Origin: Bradyrhizobium sp. RD5-C2
Lineage (GTDB): Bacteria > Pseudomonadota > Alphaproteobacteria > Rhizobiales > Xanthobacteraceae
NCBI RefSeq assembly: GCF_019972155.1
Contig: NZ_BOVL01000001.1
Span: 1-64,000, forward strand
DNA: 64,000 bases
Direction: 5' to 3'
Shown: positions 34,636-45,825 of the stretch, piece after piece
Layout of the letters: each line of letters opens with the position of its first letter
Position numbering within the stretch: the first letter of the stretch is position 1
Translations under genes and position numbers: made by a program
The notes under the pieces: generated by a model
Databases searched by the model: none
The model's input: the letters and a program-made list of their open reading frames with translations, nothing else
Told to the model about the DNA's origin: nothing

Positions 34636-35652
34636 TTAGTTTTTCTTGAGCTTTGCGGCCAGTTGCTGGGCAACGATCGCAACCTGCCTGGCGCCGTGCG
34701 GCACGAGGAAGATGACGAGGAACAGCAACACGCCGAACACCGCGCCGGAAAGCCCCTTCGAGATGCCTTCGGCGATATTCGGCACGAAGATGATGAAGGC
34801 GGATCCGACGATCGAGCCGGGCAGCCAGCCGACGCCGCCGACCACCATGCCGAGGAACAGCGAGATCGCGAGCTGGATGGTGTAGCCGTCGGGCGCCACG
34901 AACTGCACCGCGATGGCGCCGAGACCGCCGGCAACGCCGGTGATGCCGGCCGAGACGCCGAACGCCAGCGTCTTGTACAGCGCGACGTCGACGCCCATCG
35001 CGGAAGCCGCGATCTCGTTGTCGCGGATCGCCATGAAGGCGCGGCCGGAACGCGAGCGCAGCAGGTTCACCGAGGCGATGTAGATCGCGATCCCGACCGC
35101 CAGTGTGAAGTAGTAGAGCCACATGTCCTGCCCCATCGGCAGCCCGAACGGGGCATCCGGCTTGGTGACCACGAGGCCCTGCACGCCGCCGGTCCAGTGC
35201 TCGAAATAGCCGAGCTTGAGCAGCTGCGGCATTGCGGTGGCGAGCGCAAAGGTCGCAAGCGCCAGATAGACGCCGGATAGCCGCAGCGCCGGCTGGCCGA
35301 ACAGGAAGCCGAAGCCGAAGCAGACGATGCCGGCGACCGGCAGCGTGAGGGCATAGTTCATGCCCGCATGCTCCATCAGGATCGCCGACGTATAGGCGCC
35401 GACGGCGTAGAACGCGCTCTGGCCGAGCGAGAACTGGCCGCTTCCGCCGGTCAGGATGTTGAGCGCCATCACCGCAAGGGCGTAGATCAGAAGCATCGTC
35501 ATCTGGAAGATGATGAAGTTCTTCACGAACAGCGGGATCAGGATCAGCGCGGCAAGCACGACCAGCGAGGTGCCGTAGCCCAGCGTCATGGCACGCTTGG
35601 GCACAGCCTCGACGGCGGGGGCTTCTGTGACGATTTCTTCAACGGCGCTCAT
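34636..35652 (-). CDS. ABC transporter permease (LivM type)
   Basis: A 338-residue permease with about ten hydrophobic segments after a cytoplasmic N-terminus of about 25 residues. Family motifs are GGSGQFSLGQSAFYAVGAYTSA and FMAIRDNEIAASAMGVDVALYK, the latter being the EAA-like coupling loop. The ATG at 35652 is two bases after the livH stop (TGATCATG). With livH, livF and livG it makes a full importer core served by the downstream binding proteins. Confidence 0.92.
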   Translation of the reverse strand: MSAVEEIVTEAPAVEAVPKRAMTLGYGTSLVVLAALILIPLFVKNFIIFQMTMLLIYALAVMALNILTGGSGQFSLGQSAFYAVGAYTSAILMEHAGMNYALTLPVAGIVCFGFGFLFGQPALRLSGVYLALATFALATAMPQLLKLGYFEHWTGGVQGLVVTKPDAPFGLPMGQDMWLYYFTLAVGIAIYIASVNLLRSRSGRAFMAIRDNEIAASAMGVDVALYKTLAFGVSAGITGVAGGLGAIAVQFVAPDGYTIQLAISLFLGMVVGGVGWLPGSIVGSAFIIFVPNIAEGISKGLSGAVFGVLLFLVIFLVPHGARQVAIVAQQLAAKLKKN

Positions 35653-35654
35653 GA

Positions 35655-36533
35655 TCAAACTCGCTTCACGATGGCGCGGCCGAACAGGCCTGCCGGTTTG
35701 ACGACCAGGACGACGATGATCAGCGCAAGCGCGATCGGAAGTTTCAGCTCATTGCCGACGCCGGGGATGTAGGTGCCGACGAGGTTCTCGAAGATGCCGA
35801 CCAGGAAGCCGCCCATCACGGCGCCGAACGGTGAGGTCAGGCCGCCGAGCACGGCCGCGGCAAATCCGTAGATCAGCACGCCGAGCATCATGTTCGGCTC
35901 TAGGAACACCACAGGGGCGATCATCATGCCGGCGATCGAGCCGATCGCGGACGCCATGCCCCAGCCCAGCGCGATCATCCAGGAGGTGTTGATGCCGACC
36001 AGCCGGGCCGATTCAGGCAGCGAGGCGGCCGCCCGCATCGCCAGGCCGACCCGGGTGAAGCGGAAGAAGAAGAACAGCAGCGCCAACATCAGCAGCGTGA
36101 TGCCGATCATGCCGGCCTGGTGGGTCGAGATCAGCTGGCTGCCGAGGAACGGCGAGGAGCCGAACGGCGTCGGGTATTGCTTGATGGTGAAGTCCCAGAT
36201 CAGACCAGCGACCGAGTTGATGATCGCATACAGCGCGATGAAGCCGGCGACGTTGGTCAGGATCGGGGCCTTGGCCAGCGGCTTGAACAGCAACCGCTCG
36301 ATGACGATGCCGGCGGCGAACGAAAAGGCGACGGTGAGCACGAAGGCGCCCCAATATGGCACGCCCCATTGCATCAGTTGCCAGGACACGAAGGTCGAAA
36401 ACATCGCCATTTCGCCCTGGGCGAAATTCAGATGGTCGATGGCCTGGTAGATCATCACGACCGCGAGCGCCATGCAGGCATAGATCGCGCCCGTGGCGAT
36501 GCCGGCCAGGACCTGGTTGGCAAAAAGCTCCAT
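35655..36533 (-). CDS. ABC transporter permease (LivH type)
   Basis: A 292-residue permease of the LivH family with about eight helices: GIATGAIYACMALAVVMIYQA and HLNFAQGEMAMFSTF at the N-terminus, and the coupling-loop motif MRAAASLPESARLVGIN. It is 12 bp after livF and directly precedes livM. It forms the membrane channel together with LivM. Confidence 0.92.
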   Translation of the reverse strand: MELFANQVLAGIATGAIYACMALAVVMIYQAIDHLNFAQGEMAMFSTFVSWQLMQWGVPYWGAFVLTVAFSFAAGIVIERLLFKPLAKAPILTNVAGFIALYAIINSVAGLIWDFTIKQYPTPFGSSPFLGSQLISTHQAGMIGITLLMLALLFFFFRFTRVGLAMRAAASLPESARLVGINTSWMIALGWGMASAIGSIAGMMIAPVVFLEPNMMLGVLIYGFAAAVLGGLTSPFGAVMGGFLVGIFENLVGTYIPGVGNELKLPIALALIIVVLVVKPAGLFGRAIVKRV

Positions 36534-36545
36534 TGTGCCAGCTCC

Positions 36546-37259
36546 TCAGTAGCCGAGATAGGATTTGCGGACGTCTTCGTTGTTCGCGATGTCCTTGGCA
36601 TTGCCCGACATCACGATCCGTCCGGTTTCGATCACATAGGCCTGGTCGGCGAGCTCGAGCGCGAGCTGCGCGTTCTGCTCGACCACCAGGATGGTCACCT
36701 TTTCCTCGCGATTGATCTTGCCGAGGATACGGAACAGGTCACGCACGATCAGCGGCGCGAGGCCGAATGACGGCTCGTCGAGCAGCATCAGGCGCGGCCG
36801 CAGCATCAGCGCGCGCGCCACCGCGAGCATCTGCTGCTCGCCGCCGGACAGCGTGCCGGCCTGTTGGGTGTAGCGCTGCTTCAGCACCGGGAAATGTTCG
36901 TACATCCGCTCGATGTCGGCGCCGATGGCGTTCTTGTCGGAGCGGCTGATGGCGCCAAGCTGAAGATTTTCCTCCACCGTCATGTTGGTGAAGGTGCCGC
37001 GGCCCTGCGGCACATGGGCGATGCCGAGGCGGACCACGTTCTCGGTGGAACGGGTGCCGATCGGCTTGCCCTCGAACTCGATCGCGCCGGTCGAACGCAC
37101 CATGTTGCAGATCGCCCGCAGCGTGGTGGTCTTGCCGGCGCCGTTGGCGCCGAGCAGGGTGGTCAGCGAACCCTCGTTGAGCGAGAAGCTGAGGCCGTGC
37201 AGGGCCTGGACCTGACCGTAATAGGCGCGCAGGTCCTTGACGTTGAGCATCGCTGTCAT
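36546..37259 (-). CDS. ABC transporter ATP-binding protein (LivF type)
   Basis: A 237-residue ATPase with Walker A GANGAGKTTT (about residues 34-43), signature LSGGEQQMLAVARAL and Walker B LMLLDEPSFGLAP; VTILVVEQNAQLAL marks the LivF subgroup. Its ATG overlaps the livG stop (ATGA), indicating coupled translation. Confidence 0.93.
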   Translation of the reverse strand: MTAMLNVKDLRAYYGQVQALHGLSFSLNEGSLTTLLGANGAGKTTTLRAICNMVRSTGAIEFEGKPIGTRSTENVVRLGIAHVPQGRGTFTNMTVEENLQLGAISRSDKNAIGADIERMYEHFPVLKQRYTQQAGTLSGGEQQMLAVARALMLRPRLMLLDEPSFGLAPLIVRDLFRILGKINREEKVTILVVEQNAQLALELADQAYVIETGRIVMSGNAKDIANNEDVRKSYLGY

Positions 37260-38053
37260 TGGTCCTTGCTCCCCAGATAAGCCTTGATGACGTCGGGGTC
37301 GGCCTGGACCTGGGCCGGCGTGCCTTCGGCCAGCTTGCGGCCGAAATTGAGCGCGACGACGTGGTCGGCGATCGACATCACGAGACCCATGTGATGCTCG
37401 ACCAGCAACACCGTAATTTTACGGTCATCGCGGATTTTGCGGATCAGGTCGCCGAGCACGTAGACTTCCTCGTGATTGAGGCCGCCGGCCGGCTCGTCGA
37501 GCAGCAGGATCTTCGGATCTGATGCCAAGGCGCGCGCCAGTTCGACGCGCTTCTGGGTGCCGAAGGGAAGTCCCGAGACCACGGTGTGGGCGACGTCCTC
37601 GAGATCGAGATAGCCGAGGATGTCGTGCACCTTCTTGTTCATGTCGTTCTCGCCGCGGCGAACCCAGGCGAGGCGCAGCGAGTCGCTGACGATGTCGCTC
37701 GAGGTGCGGGCATGGGCGCCGACGCGCACATTGTCGATCACGGACAGATTGGGAAACAGCGCGACGTTCTGGAAGGTGCGGCCAATGCCGATCTCGGCAA
37801 TCCGGTGCGGCGGCCGCGACAGAATGCTCTTGCCTTCCATCAGGATATCGCCGGACGACGGCTGGTAGAGCCGCGACAGGCAATTGAACAGCGTCGTCTT
37901 GCCGGCGCCGTTCGGTCCGATCAGGCCGAGGATCTGCCCATGGCGCATGTCGAACGACACGCCATTCAATGCGATGATGCCGCCGAACACGACGCTGACG
38001 TCGCGAACCGCGAGCAGAGGATCATTCCCCTGCGCGAGCTGTGCCTGCGTCAT
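37256..38053 (-). CDS. ABC transporter ATP-binding protein (LivG type)
   Basis: A 265-residue ATPase with Walker A GPNGAGKTTLFN (about residues 43-54), FQNVALFPNLSV in the Q-loop, Walker B ILLLDEPAGGLNHEE and the LivG C-terminal signature [27 protein letters not shown]. It is the first gene of the leftward transporter operon, 69 bp after the IclR gene on the same strand. Confidence 0.93.
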   Translation of the reverse strand: MTQAQLAQGNDPLLAVRDVSVVFGGIIALNGVSFDMRHGQILGLIGPNGAGKTTLFNCLSRLYQPSSGDILMEGKSILSRPPHRIAEIGIGRTFQNVALFPNLSVIDNVRVGAHARTSSDIVSDSLRLAWVRRGENDMNKKVHDILGYLDLEDVAHTVVSGLPFGTQKRVELARALASDPKILLLDEPAGGLNHEEVYVLGDLIRKIRDDRKITVLLVEHHMGLVMSIADHVVALNFGRKLAEGTPAQVQADPDVIKAYLGSKDQ

Positions 38054-38122
38054 CTCGTCTCGCCCGCCATCTCTGAGCGGTGCGAGCGGCCCTGCGATGG
38101 ATTTCGCCGGACGCGATGGAAG

Positions 38123-38989
38123 CTATCTGATCCCCTCGGCCAAACGTGCAACTTTCCCTCCTACTCTAGACTTTTTGCTTTGTTCTTTTTTGGATTGCGG
38201 CGCTATTCCACCGAGCGCCTGCTCGATGTTCCTTACCATCGCGACAAGGCGAGGTCCAATGTCGTTGAGTAATCTATCTTCCGTGAAGCGGAATGCGGGC
38301 GCGCCGCAATTGAAGGCGTAAGGACCGGTTCCGTCGTTCAATTTCAATGCAACGCCGGCCGCGGCGACGTCGTCCTGCCAGTCACCAGTGGACAGTGTGA
38401 AGCCGTGCTTCGCCACCGTCTCGCCGGAGCGCTCGATGCCGTCGCGGATCTTGGCCCAGCGGCTGCCATAGTGATCCCGCAGCTCGCGTAGTAGAGCCGC
38501 ACGCTCTTCGGGTGGCAATGCCCAAATATAGGCACGCCCCATCGCGGTGGTCGCGATCGGCACCCGCGAGCCGACGTCGAGCTGCACGCCGAGCGCCAGG
38601 CCGTTCCGGCTCTGGCCGAAATAGATCATGCTGTGACGGTCACGGCCGCCGACGGCGACCGCGCCGCCGGTCGCGCGCATCACTTCCTCTCGATACGGCT
38701 CGGACAAATGCCGAACGCCGAGATTGGCGAGTGCGGCATAGCCGAGCGCCATCGCCGACGGTGCAAGCTGATACTTTTCGAATTTCGGTACAGGTGTAAG
38801 GTATCCCAGCTTGGTCAGCGTGTAGGTCAGCCGGGAAATGGTTGGCTTCGGTAATTTGGTGCGGGCTGCAATCTCCTGATTGCCGAGCAGCCCGTCATTG
38901 GGTTGAAATGCACGCAGGACATCCAATCCGCGGGAAAGCGCGACGACGAAATTGCGATCGGTCGCTGCTTTCTTGCTGGCGCGCTTCAT
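38123..38989 (-). CDS. IclR-family transcriptional regulator
   Basis: A 288-residue IclR regulator: winged HTH at about residues 15-75 (LGNQEIAARTKLPKPTISRLTYTLTKLGYL) and effector domain (about 90-260) with GGRDRHSMIYFGQSRNG and GSRVPIATTAMGRAYIWALP. It lies upstream of the livGFHM-binding-protein operon and is divergent from the pim-like genes. A perfect 19-bp palindrome in the divergent gap (39062-39080) is its likely operator. The effector may be a dicarboxylate, fatty acid or CoA ester, inferred from context. Confidence 0.9.
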   Translation of the reverse strand: MKRASKKAATDRNFVVALSRGLDVLRAFQPNDGLLGNQEIAARTKLPKPTISRLTYTLTKLGYLTPVPKFEKYQLAPSAMALGYAALANLGVRHLSEPYREEVMRATGGAVAVGGRDRHSMIYFGQSRNGLALGVQLDVGSRVPIATTAMGRAYIWALPPEERAALLRELRDHYGSRWAKIRDGIERSGETVAKHGFTLSTGDWQDDVAAAGVALKLNDGTGPYAFNCGAPAFRFTEDRLLNDIGPRLVAMVRNIEQALGGIAPQSKKEQSKKSRVGGKVARLAEGIR

Positions 38990-39061
38990 TCCCTACCCTT
39001 GTCATGCTCGTTGACAAGGCTCGTGCTTCAAAATAACCCTCCGTGTCAAGATGTGGAATTA

Positions 39062-39080
39062 AATTTCGCAGTGCGAAATT
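39062..39080. promoter_or_regulatory. Perfect palindrome, candidate IclR operator
   Basis: AATTTCGCA and TGCGAAATT flank a single G: nine perfect pairs. It lies 73 bp upstream of the IclR start and 79 bp upstream of the pimF start. TTCGCA/TGCGAA half-sites with a short spacer are typical of IclR-family operators. Confidence 0.65.
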
Positions 39081-39158
39081 GGTCTAATCTAGCGGCTCGA
39101 CGCAAGTCGTGCAGCTACTCAACGCAAATTCAAGAACAAGCATCCAGGGAGAGTCCCG

Positions 39159-41255
<2,097 letters not shown>

Positions 41256-41289
41256 TCTTTCTTGGCGCCAGTTGCTCGGTGTTCGGGTT

Positions 41290-41393
41290 CCCTCTCCCCT
41301 TGTGGGAGAGGGTTAGGGAGAGGGGTGGCCGCATCGGCACTGCCCGTGTGAACCCCCTTCCCCAACCCCTCCCCACAAGGGGGAGGGGAGCCC
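41290..41393. repeat. CCCTCTCCCC hairpin repeat
   Basis: Two hairpin units, CCCTCTCCCCTTGTGGGAGAGGG and the C-rich inverse CCCCTCCCCACAAGGGGGAGGGG, face each other between the pimF and pimA genes. This is a further intergenic repeat type; it is probably transcribed within the operon. Confidence 0.65.
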
Positions 41394-41431
41394 ACGCGCC
41401 GCTGCTCACCTAACAGGTGTTTAACGTTTCC

Positions 41432-43117
41432 ATGACCTATCCCGGCGAACAATATTATCCCAAGGGCGTGCAGTGGAGCGACGAGATCAGGCGCGGCACC
41501 CTGCCGGACCTGCTCTCGAATGCCGCCGCCGAGTTCGGCACGCGTCCGGTGCTCGAATTCCGCGACCGGCAGATCAGCTACAGCGAGCTCGAAGCCCTGG
41601 TCGAGACCGCGGCGGCCGCGTTCATGCGGGCCGGCTACGGCAAGGGCACCTCGGTCGCGCTGTTTCTCGGCAACTCGCCCGATCACCCGATCAACTTCTT
41701 CGGCGCGCTGAAGGCCGGCGCCCGCGTCGTGCATCTGTCGCCGCTCGACGGTGAAATCGCGCTGTCGCACAAGCTCTCCGATTCAGGCGCACGCGTGCTG
41801 GTCACCAGCAACCTGTCGGCGCTGTTGCCGACCGCGCTGAAATTCCTCGCCAAGGGTCTGCTCGATCGCCTGATCGTTTGCGAGGATGACAATTGGGGCA
41901 AGGTCGGCACACCGCAGACCGCGTTGCCTGACAATCCCGCGATCATCACCCGCCGGCAATTCATCGACGGCGCAGTCAAGCCGTCGCAATGGCCCGCGGT
42001 CGACGTCGAGGACGTCGCGCTGCTGCAATATACCGGCGGCACCACGGGCCTGCCCAAGGGCGCGATGCTCAGCCACGGCAATCTCACCGCGGCGGTGTCG
42101 ATCTATGACGTCTGGGGCAAGCCGGGGCGGCTCGAACGCAACGCGATCGAGCGCGTGATCTGCGTGCTGCCGCTGTTTCATATCTATGCGCTGACCGTCG
42201 TGCTGTTGTCGGTGATCCGGCGCGGCCATCTGATCTCGCTGCATCAGCGCTTCGACGTCGAGGCCGTGATGCGCGATATCGAGGTCAAGCGCGCGACGGT
42301 GTTTCCCGGCGTGCCGACGATGTGGATCGCGATCGCCTCGCTGCCCGACCTCGACAAGCGCGATCTCTCTTCGCTCGTGGTCGCCGGCTCCGGCGGCGCG
42401 CCGCTGCCGGTCGAGGTCGCCAAGATCTTCGAGCGCCGCGTCGGTATGAAGCTGAAGAGCGGCTGGGGCATGACCGAGACCTGCTCGCCCGGCACCGGCC
42501 ATCCCAAGGAAGGGCCGGAGAAGCCGGGCTCGATCGGACTGATGCTGCCCGGCATCGAGATGGACGTGGTGTCGCTGGAGGATTCCACCAAGGTGATGCC
42601 GGTCGGCGAAGTCGGCGAAATCCGCATCCGCGGCCCGAACGTCACCAAAGGCTATTGGAACAGGCCGGCGGAGACCGCGGAGGCCTTCGTCGGCGACCGC
42701 TTCCTGACCGGCGACATCGGCTACATGGACACGGACGGCTATTTCTATCTGGTCGACCGCAAGAAGGACATGATCATCTCCGGCGGCTTCAACGTCTATC
42801 CGCAGATGATCGAGCAGGCGATCTACACGCATCCCGCCGTGCAGGAAGTGATCGTGATCGGCATTCTCGACGATTACCGCGGCGAGGCGGCAAAGGCCTT
42901 CATCAAGCTGCGCGACGGCGAGAAAGTGTTCTCGATCGACGAGCTGCGCACATTCCTCACCGGCAAGGTCGGCAAGCATGAATTGCCGGCGGCGGTCGAG
43001 TTCGTCGACGAACTGCCGCGTACGCCGGTCGGAAAGCTGTCGCGCCATGAATTGCGGCAGCAGCAGCCGAAGACATCTCAAACCACGCAACAAACCGCAT
43101 CAGGATCGCGCTCTTGA
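41432..43117 (+). CDS. pimA: Acyl-CoA ligase, pimeloyl/fatty-acid-CoA ligase type
   Basis: A 561-residue ANL-family ligase. The ATP-binding motif YTGGTTGLPKGAM is near residues 199-211, followed by GWGMTETCSPG and the hinge YLVDRKKDMIISGGFNVYP. The C-terminal catalytic lysine occurs in RTPVGKLSRHEL. It activates a carboxylic acid with ATP and CoA in the cytoplasm. Position directly after pimF agrees with PimA, which activates C7-C14 dicarboxylates and fatty acids in Rhodopseudomonas; the specificity here is inferred. Confidence 0.85.
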   Translation: MTYPGEQYYPKGVQWSDEIRRGTLPDLLSNAAAEFGTRPVLEFRDRQISYSELEALVETAAAAFMRAGYGKGTSVALFLGNSPDHPINFFGALKAGARVVHLSPLDGEIALSHKLSDSGARVLVTSNLSALLPTALKFLAKGLLDRLIVCEDDNWGKVGTPQTALPDNPAIITRRQFIDGAVKPSQWPAVDVEDVALLQYTGGTTGLPKGAMLSHGNLTAAVSIYDVWGKPGRLERNAIERVICVLPLFHIYALTVVLLSVIRRGHLISLHQRFDVEAVMRDIEVKRATVFPGVPTMWIAIASLPDLDKRDLSSLVVAGSGGAPLPVEVAKIFERRVGMKLKSGWGMTETCSPGTGHPKEGPEKPGSIGLMLPGIEMDVVSLEDSTKVMPVGEVGEIRIRGPNVTKGYWNRPAETAEAFVGDRFLTGDIGYMDTDGYFYLVDRKKDMIISGGFNVYPQMIEQAIYTHPAVQEVIVIGILDDYRGEAAKAFIKLRDGEKVFSIDELRTFLTGKVGKHELPAAVEFVDELPRTPVGKLSRHELRQQQPKTSQTTQQTASGSRS

Positions 43118-43136
43118 TCGACGATATGGTGCAATG

Positions 43137-43181
43137 AATCCGTCGTCGCGGCGTTTGCCGGGACGACACCGAGAATGACGA
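43137..43181. repeat. REP-like fragment between pimA and pimC
   Basis: A degenerate piece of palindromic repeat (CGTCGTCGCGGCG ... CCGGGACGAC ... GAATGACG) fills the gap where a thiolase gene would be expected in a pim operon. It may mark a past rearrangement. Confidence 0.45.
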
Positions 43182-43210
43182 GGAAGTTGAACTTCAAAAA
43201 GGAGGATCCG

Positions 43211-44401
43211 ATGGATCTCGCTTTCACCAGGGAAGAGATAGCGTTTCGCGAGGAGGTACGGGAGTTCTTCAAGAACAACGTGCCGCCGGAGACTCGGCGC
43301 AAGCTGCAGGAAGGCCGCCATCTGTCGAAGGACGAGATGGTCACCTGGTGGCGCATCCTCAACAAGAAGGGCTGGGGCGTCACCCACTGGCCGAAGGAAT
43401 ATGGCGGCACCGGCTGGACCACCGTGCAGCACTACATCTTCAACGAGGAGCTGCAGTCCTATCCGGCGCCGCAGCCGCTCGCCTTCGGCGTCAGCATGGT
43501 CGGCCCTGTCATCTACACCTTCGGCAACGAGAAGCAGAAGAAGGAATATCTGCCGCGCATCGCCAGTGTCGACGACTGGTGGTGCCAGGGCTTCTCGGAG
43601 CCGGGTTCGGGTTCGGACCTCGCCTCGCTGAAGACCAAGGCCGAGCGCCGTGGCGACAAGTGGATCATCAACGGCCAGAAGACCTGGACCACGCTCGCCC
43701 AGCACGCCGACATGATCTTCTGCCTCTGCCGCACCGACAACAACGCGAAGAAGCAGATGGGCATCTCCTTCATCGTGTTCAGCATGAAGTCGAAGGGCGT
43801 CACCGTCCGTCCGATCCAGACCATCGACGGCGGCCACGAGGTCAACGAGGTGTTCTTCGACGACGTCGAGGTGCCCTACGAAAACCTGATCGGCGAAGAG
43901 AACAAGGGCTGGGATTACGCAAAGTTCCTGCTCGGCAATGAGCGTACCGGCATCGCCCGGGTCGGCGTCTCGAAGGAGCGGCTGCGCCGCATCCGCGCGC
44001 TGGCTTCCAAGGTCGAGTCCGGCGGCCGTCCGGTGATCGAGGATCCGGCGTTCCGCGAGAAGCTCACAGCCTGTGAGATCGAGCTGAAGGCGCTCGAGCT
44101 GACCCAGCTCCGCGTCGTTGCCGACGAAGGCAAGCACGGCAAGGGCAAGCCGAATCCGGCTTCTTCGGTGCTCAAGATCAAGGGCTCGGAAATCCAGCAG
44201 ACCACCACCGAGCTGCTGATGGAGATCATCGGTCCGTTCGCCGCGCCCTATGACGAGCACGGCGATGCCGGCTCGAACGAGAGCATGGATTGGACCGCGC
44301 AGATCGCGCCGAGCTACTTCAACAACCGCAAGGTCTCGATCTACGGCGGCTCCAACGAGATCCAGCGCAACATCATCAGCAAGGCGGTGCTGGGGCTGTA
44401 G
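43211..44401 (+). CDS. pimC: Acyl-CoA dehydrogenase, large subunit type
   Basis: A 396-residue flavoprotein of the acyl-CoA dehydrogenase family. The FAD-contact segment is WCQGFSEPGSGSDLASLKT, followed by WIINGQKTWTTLAQHADM, and YGGSNEIQRNIISKAVLGL near the C-terminus. It would introduce the alpha-beta double bond into an acyl-CoA such as pimeloyl-CoA, probably as a complex with the next gene product. The ATG at 43211 follows a strong AGGAGG site. Confidence 0.88.
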   Translation: MDLAFTREEIAFREEVREFFKNNVPPETRRKLQEGRHLSKDEMVTWWRILNKKGWGVTHWPKEYGGTGWTTVQHYIFNEELQSYPAPQPLAFGVSMVGPVIYTFGNEKQKKEYLPRIASVDDWWCQGFSEPGSGSDLASLKTKAERRGDKWIINGQKTWTTLAQHADMIFCLCRTDNNAKKQMGISFIVFSMKSKGVTVRPIQTIDGGHEVNEVFFDDVEVPYENLIGEENKGWDYAKFLLGNERTGIARVGVSKERLRRIRALASKVESGGRPVIEDPAFREKLTACEIELKALELTQLRVVADEGKHGKGKPNPASSVLKIKGSEIQQTTTELLMEIIGPFAAPYDEHGDAGSNESMDWTAQIAPSYFNNRKVSIYGGSNEIQRNIISKAVLGL

Positions 44402-44414
44402 GCCTCACCATTAT

Positions 44415-44514
44415 CGTCATTCCGGGACTTCGCGTAGCAAAGAGCCCGGAAGCCATAACCACCATCGGGAGTATGGATTCCGGGCCTGGCCCTTCGGGCC
44501 ATCCCGGAATGACG
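44415..44514. repeat. CGTCATTCCGGG palindromic repeat, copy 3
   Basis: CGTCATTCCGGGA and TCCCGGAATGACG ends, with inner CCCGGAAGCCAT and ATGGATTCCGGGC arms. It lies between the pimC and pimD genes in the same operon. Confidence 0.85.
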
Positions 44515-44553
44515 CCGCGGATAGCATCAGCACTTTGACAATAGGGAACGAAC

Positions 44554-45699
44554 ATGGATTTTGATCTGTCCGAGGAGCAGCGGCTTCTCAAGGAAAGCGT
44601 CGACGGTTTGCTGGCGGATGCCTACGACTTCGATGCGCGCAAGAAGTACATGAAGGAGAAGGGCGGCTGGAGCAAAGCGCTCTGGGGCAAGCTCGCCGAG
44701 CAGGGCCTGCTTGGTCTGCCCTTCGCCGAGACCGACGGCGGCTTCGGCGCCGGCGCGGTCGAGACCATGATCGTGATGGAAGCGCTCGGCAAGTCACTGG
44801 TGGTCGAGCCCTATCTCGCCACCGTCGTGGTCGCCGGCGGCTTCCTGCGCCATGGCGGCTCGGCCGACCAGAAGGCCAAGTACATTCCCGGCATCATCGA
44901 CGGCAGCAAGACCTTCGGCTTTGCGCAGCTCGAGAAGAACTCGCGCTACGACCTGTTCGACGTCGTGACCACGGCGAAGAAGAAGGGCGACGGCTGGGTG
45001 ATCGACGGCGAGAAGTTCGTCGTGCTGAACGGCGAGAACGCCGACACGCTGATCGTGACCGCGCGCACCAAGGGCGGCCAGCGCGACAAGACCGGCATCG
45101 GCGTGTTCCTGGTTCCGGCCGACGCCAAGGGCGTCACCAGGAAGGGCTATCCCACCCAGGACGGCCTGCACGCGGCCGACATCACCTTCACCAATGTTGA
45201 GGTCGGTGCGGATGCTGCGATCGGCGATCCCGAGAACGGCCTGCCTCTGATCGAGCGCGTCGCGGACGAAGCCCGCATTGCGCTGTGCGCGGAAGCCGTC
45301 GGCGCGATGGACGAGTCGCTGAAGGAGACCGTCGAGTACATCAAGACCCGCAAGCAGTTCGGCGTTGCGATCGGCTCGTTCCAGAGCCTGCAGCATCGCG
45401 CCGCCGACATGTTCGTGGCGCTGGAGCAGGCCCGCAGCATGTCGATGTTCGCGACCATGGCGTCGGACTTCAGCGATGCCAAGGAGCGCTCGTCCGCGGT
45501 CGCGGCCGCCAAGGTGCAGGTCGGCAAGTCCCTGAAGTTCGTCGGCCAGCAGTCGATCCAGCTTCATGGCGGCATAGGCATGACCATGGAAGCCAAGATC
45601 GGCCACTACTTCAAGCGGCTGACCATGATCGAGAACACGCTCGGCGACACCGACTACCACCTCCGTCGCGTCAGCGAGGGCGGCGGGTTGCTGGCGTAG
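44554..45699 (+). CDS. pimD: Acyl-CoA dehydrogenase, small subunit type
   Basis: A 381-residue acyl-CoA dehydrogenase-family protein. Its N-terminal helical domain is DLSEEQRLLKESVDGLLAD; the middle contains FGFAQLEKNSRYDLF and the C-terminus QSIQLHGGIGMTMEAKIGHYFKRLTMI. Both pim-type dehydrogenase genes are present and adjacent, suggesting a heteromeric enzyme. AGGGAA precedes the ATG. A palindromic repeat separates it from the large-subunit gene. Confidence 0.87.
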   Translation: MDFDLSEEQRLLKESVDGLLADAYDFDARKKYMKEKGGWSKALWGKLAEQGLLGLPFAETDGGFGAGAVETMIVMEALGKSLVVEPYLATVVVAGGFLRHGGSADQKAKYIPGIIDGSKTFGFAQLEKNSRYDLFDVVTTAKKKGDGWVIDGEKFVVLNGENADTLIVTARTKGGQRDKTGIGVFLVPADAKGVTRKGYPTQDGLHAADITFTNVEVGADAAIGDPENGLPLIERVADEARIALCAEAVGAMDESLKETVEYIKTRKQFGVAIGSFQSLQHRAADMFVALEQARSMSMFATMASDFSDAKERSSAVAAAKVQVGKSLKFVGQQSIQLHGGIGMTMEAKIGHYFKRLTMIENTLGDTDYHLRRVSEGGGLLA

Positions 45700-45706
45700 T
45701 TGCCGC

Positions 45707-45800
45707 CGTCATTCCGGGGCTCGCGAAGCGAGAACCCGGAATCTCGCGCCACAACTTCTGGATTCCGGGTTCGCGACTGTGTTCGCGCCCCGGAATGACG
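45707..45800. repeat. CGTCATTCCGGG palindromic repeat, copy 4
   Basis: CGTCATTCCGGGGC and CCCCGGAATGACG ends with inner ACCCGGAAT and ATTCCGGGT arms. Very similar to copy 1 at 13415, including the CTCGCGCCACAA centre. It lies 7 bp after pimD and 25 bp before the SDR gene. Confidence 0.85.
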
Positions 45801-45825
45801 TGTGAACCTCAGGGAGGCAACAACA

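Noticed and set aside
34607..35122. Upstream extension of array member 1 to 581 residues
   Set aside because: The extension is Arg/His-rich shadow of livM; the true start at 34606 has a ribosome-binding site and a signal peptide.
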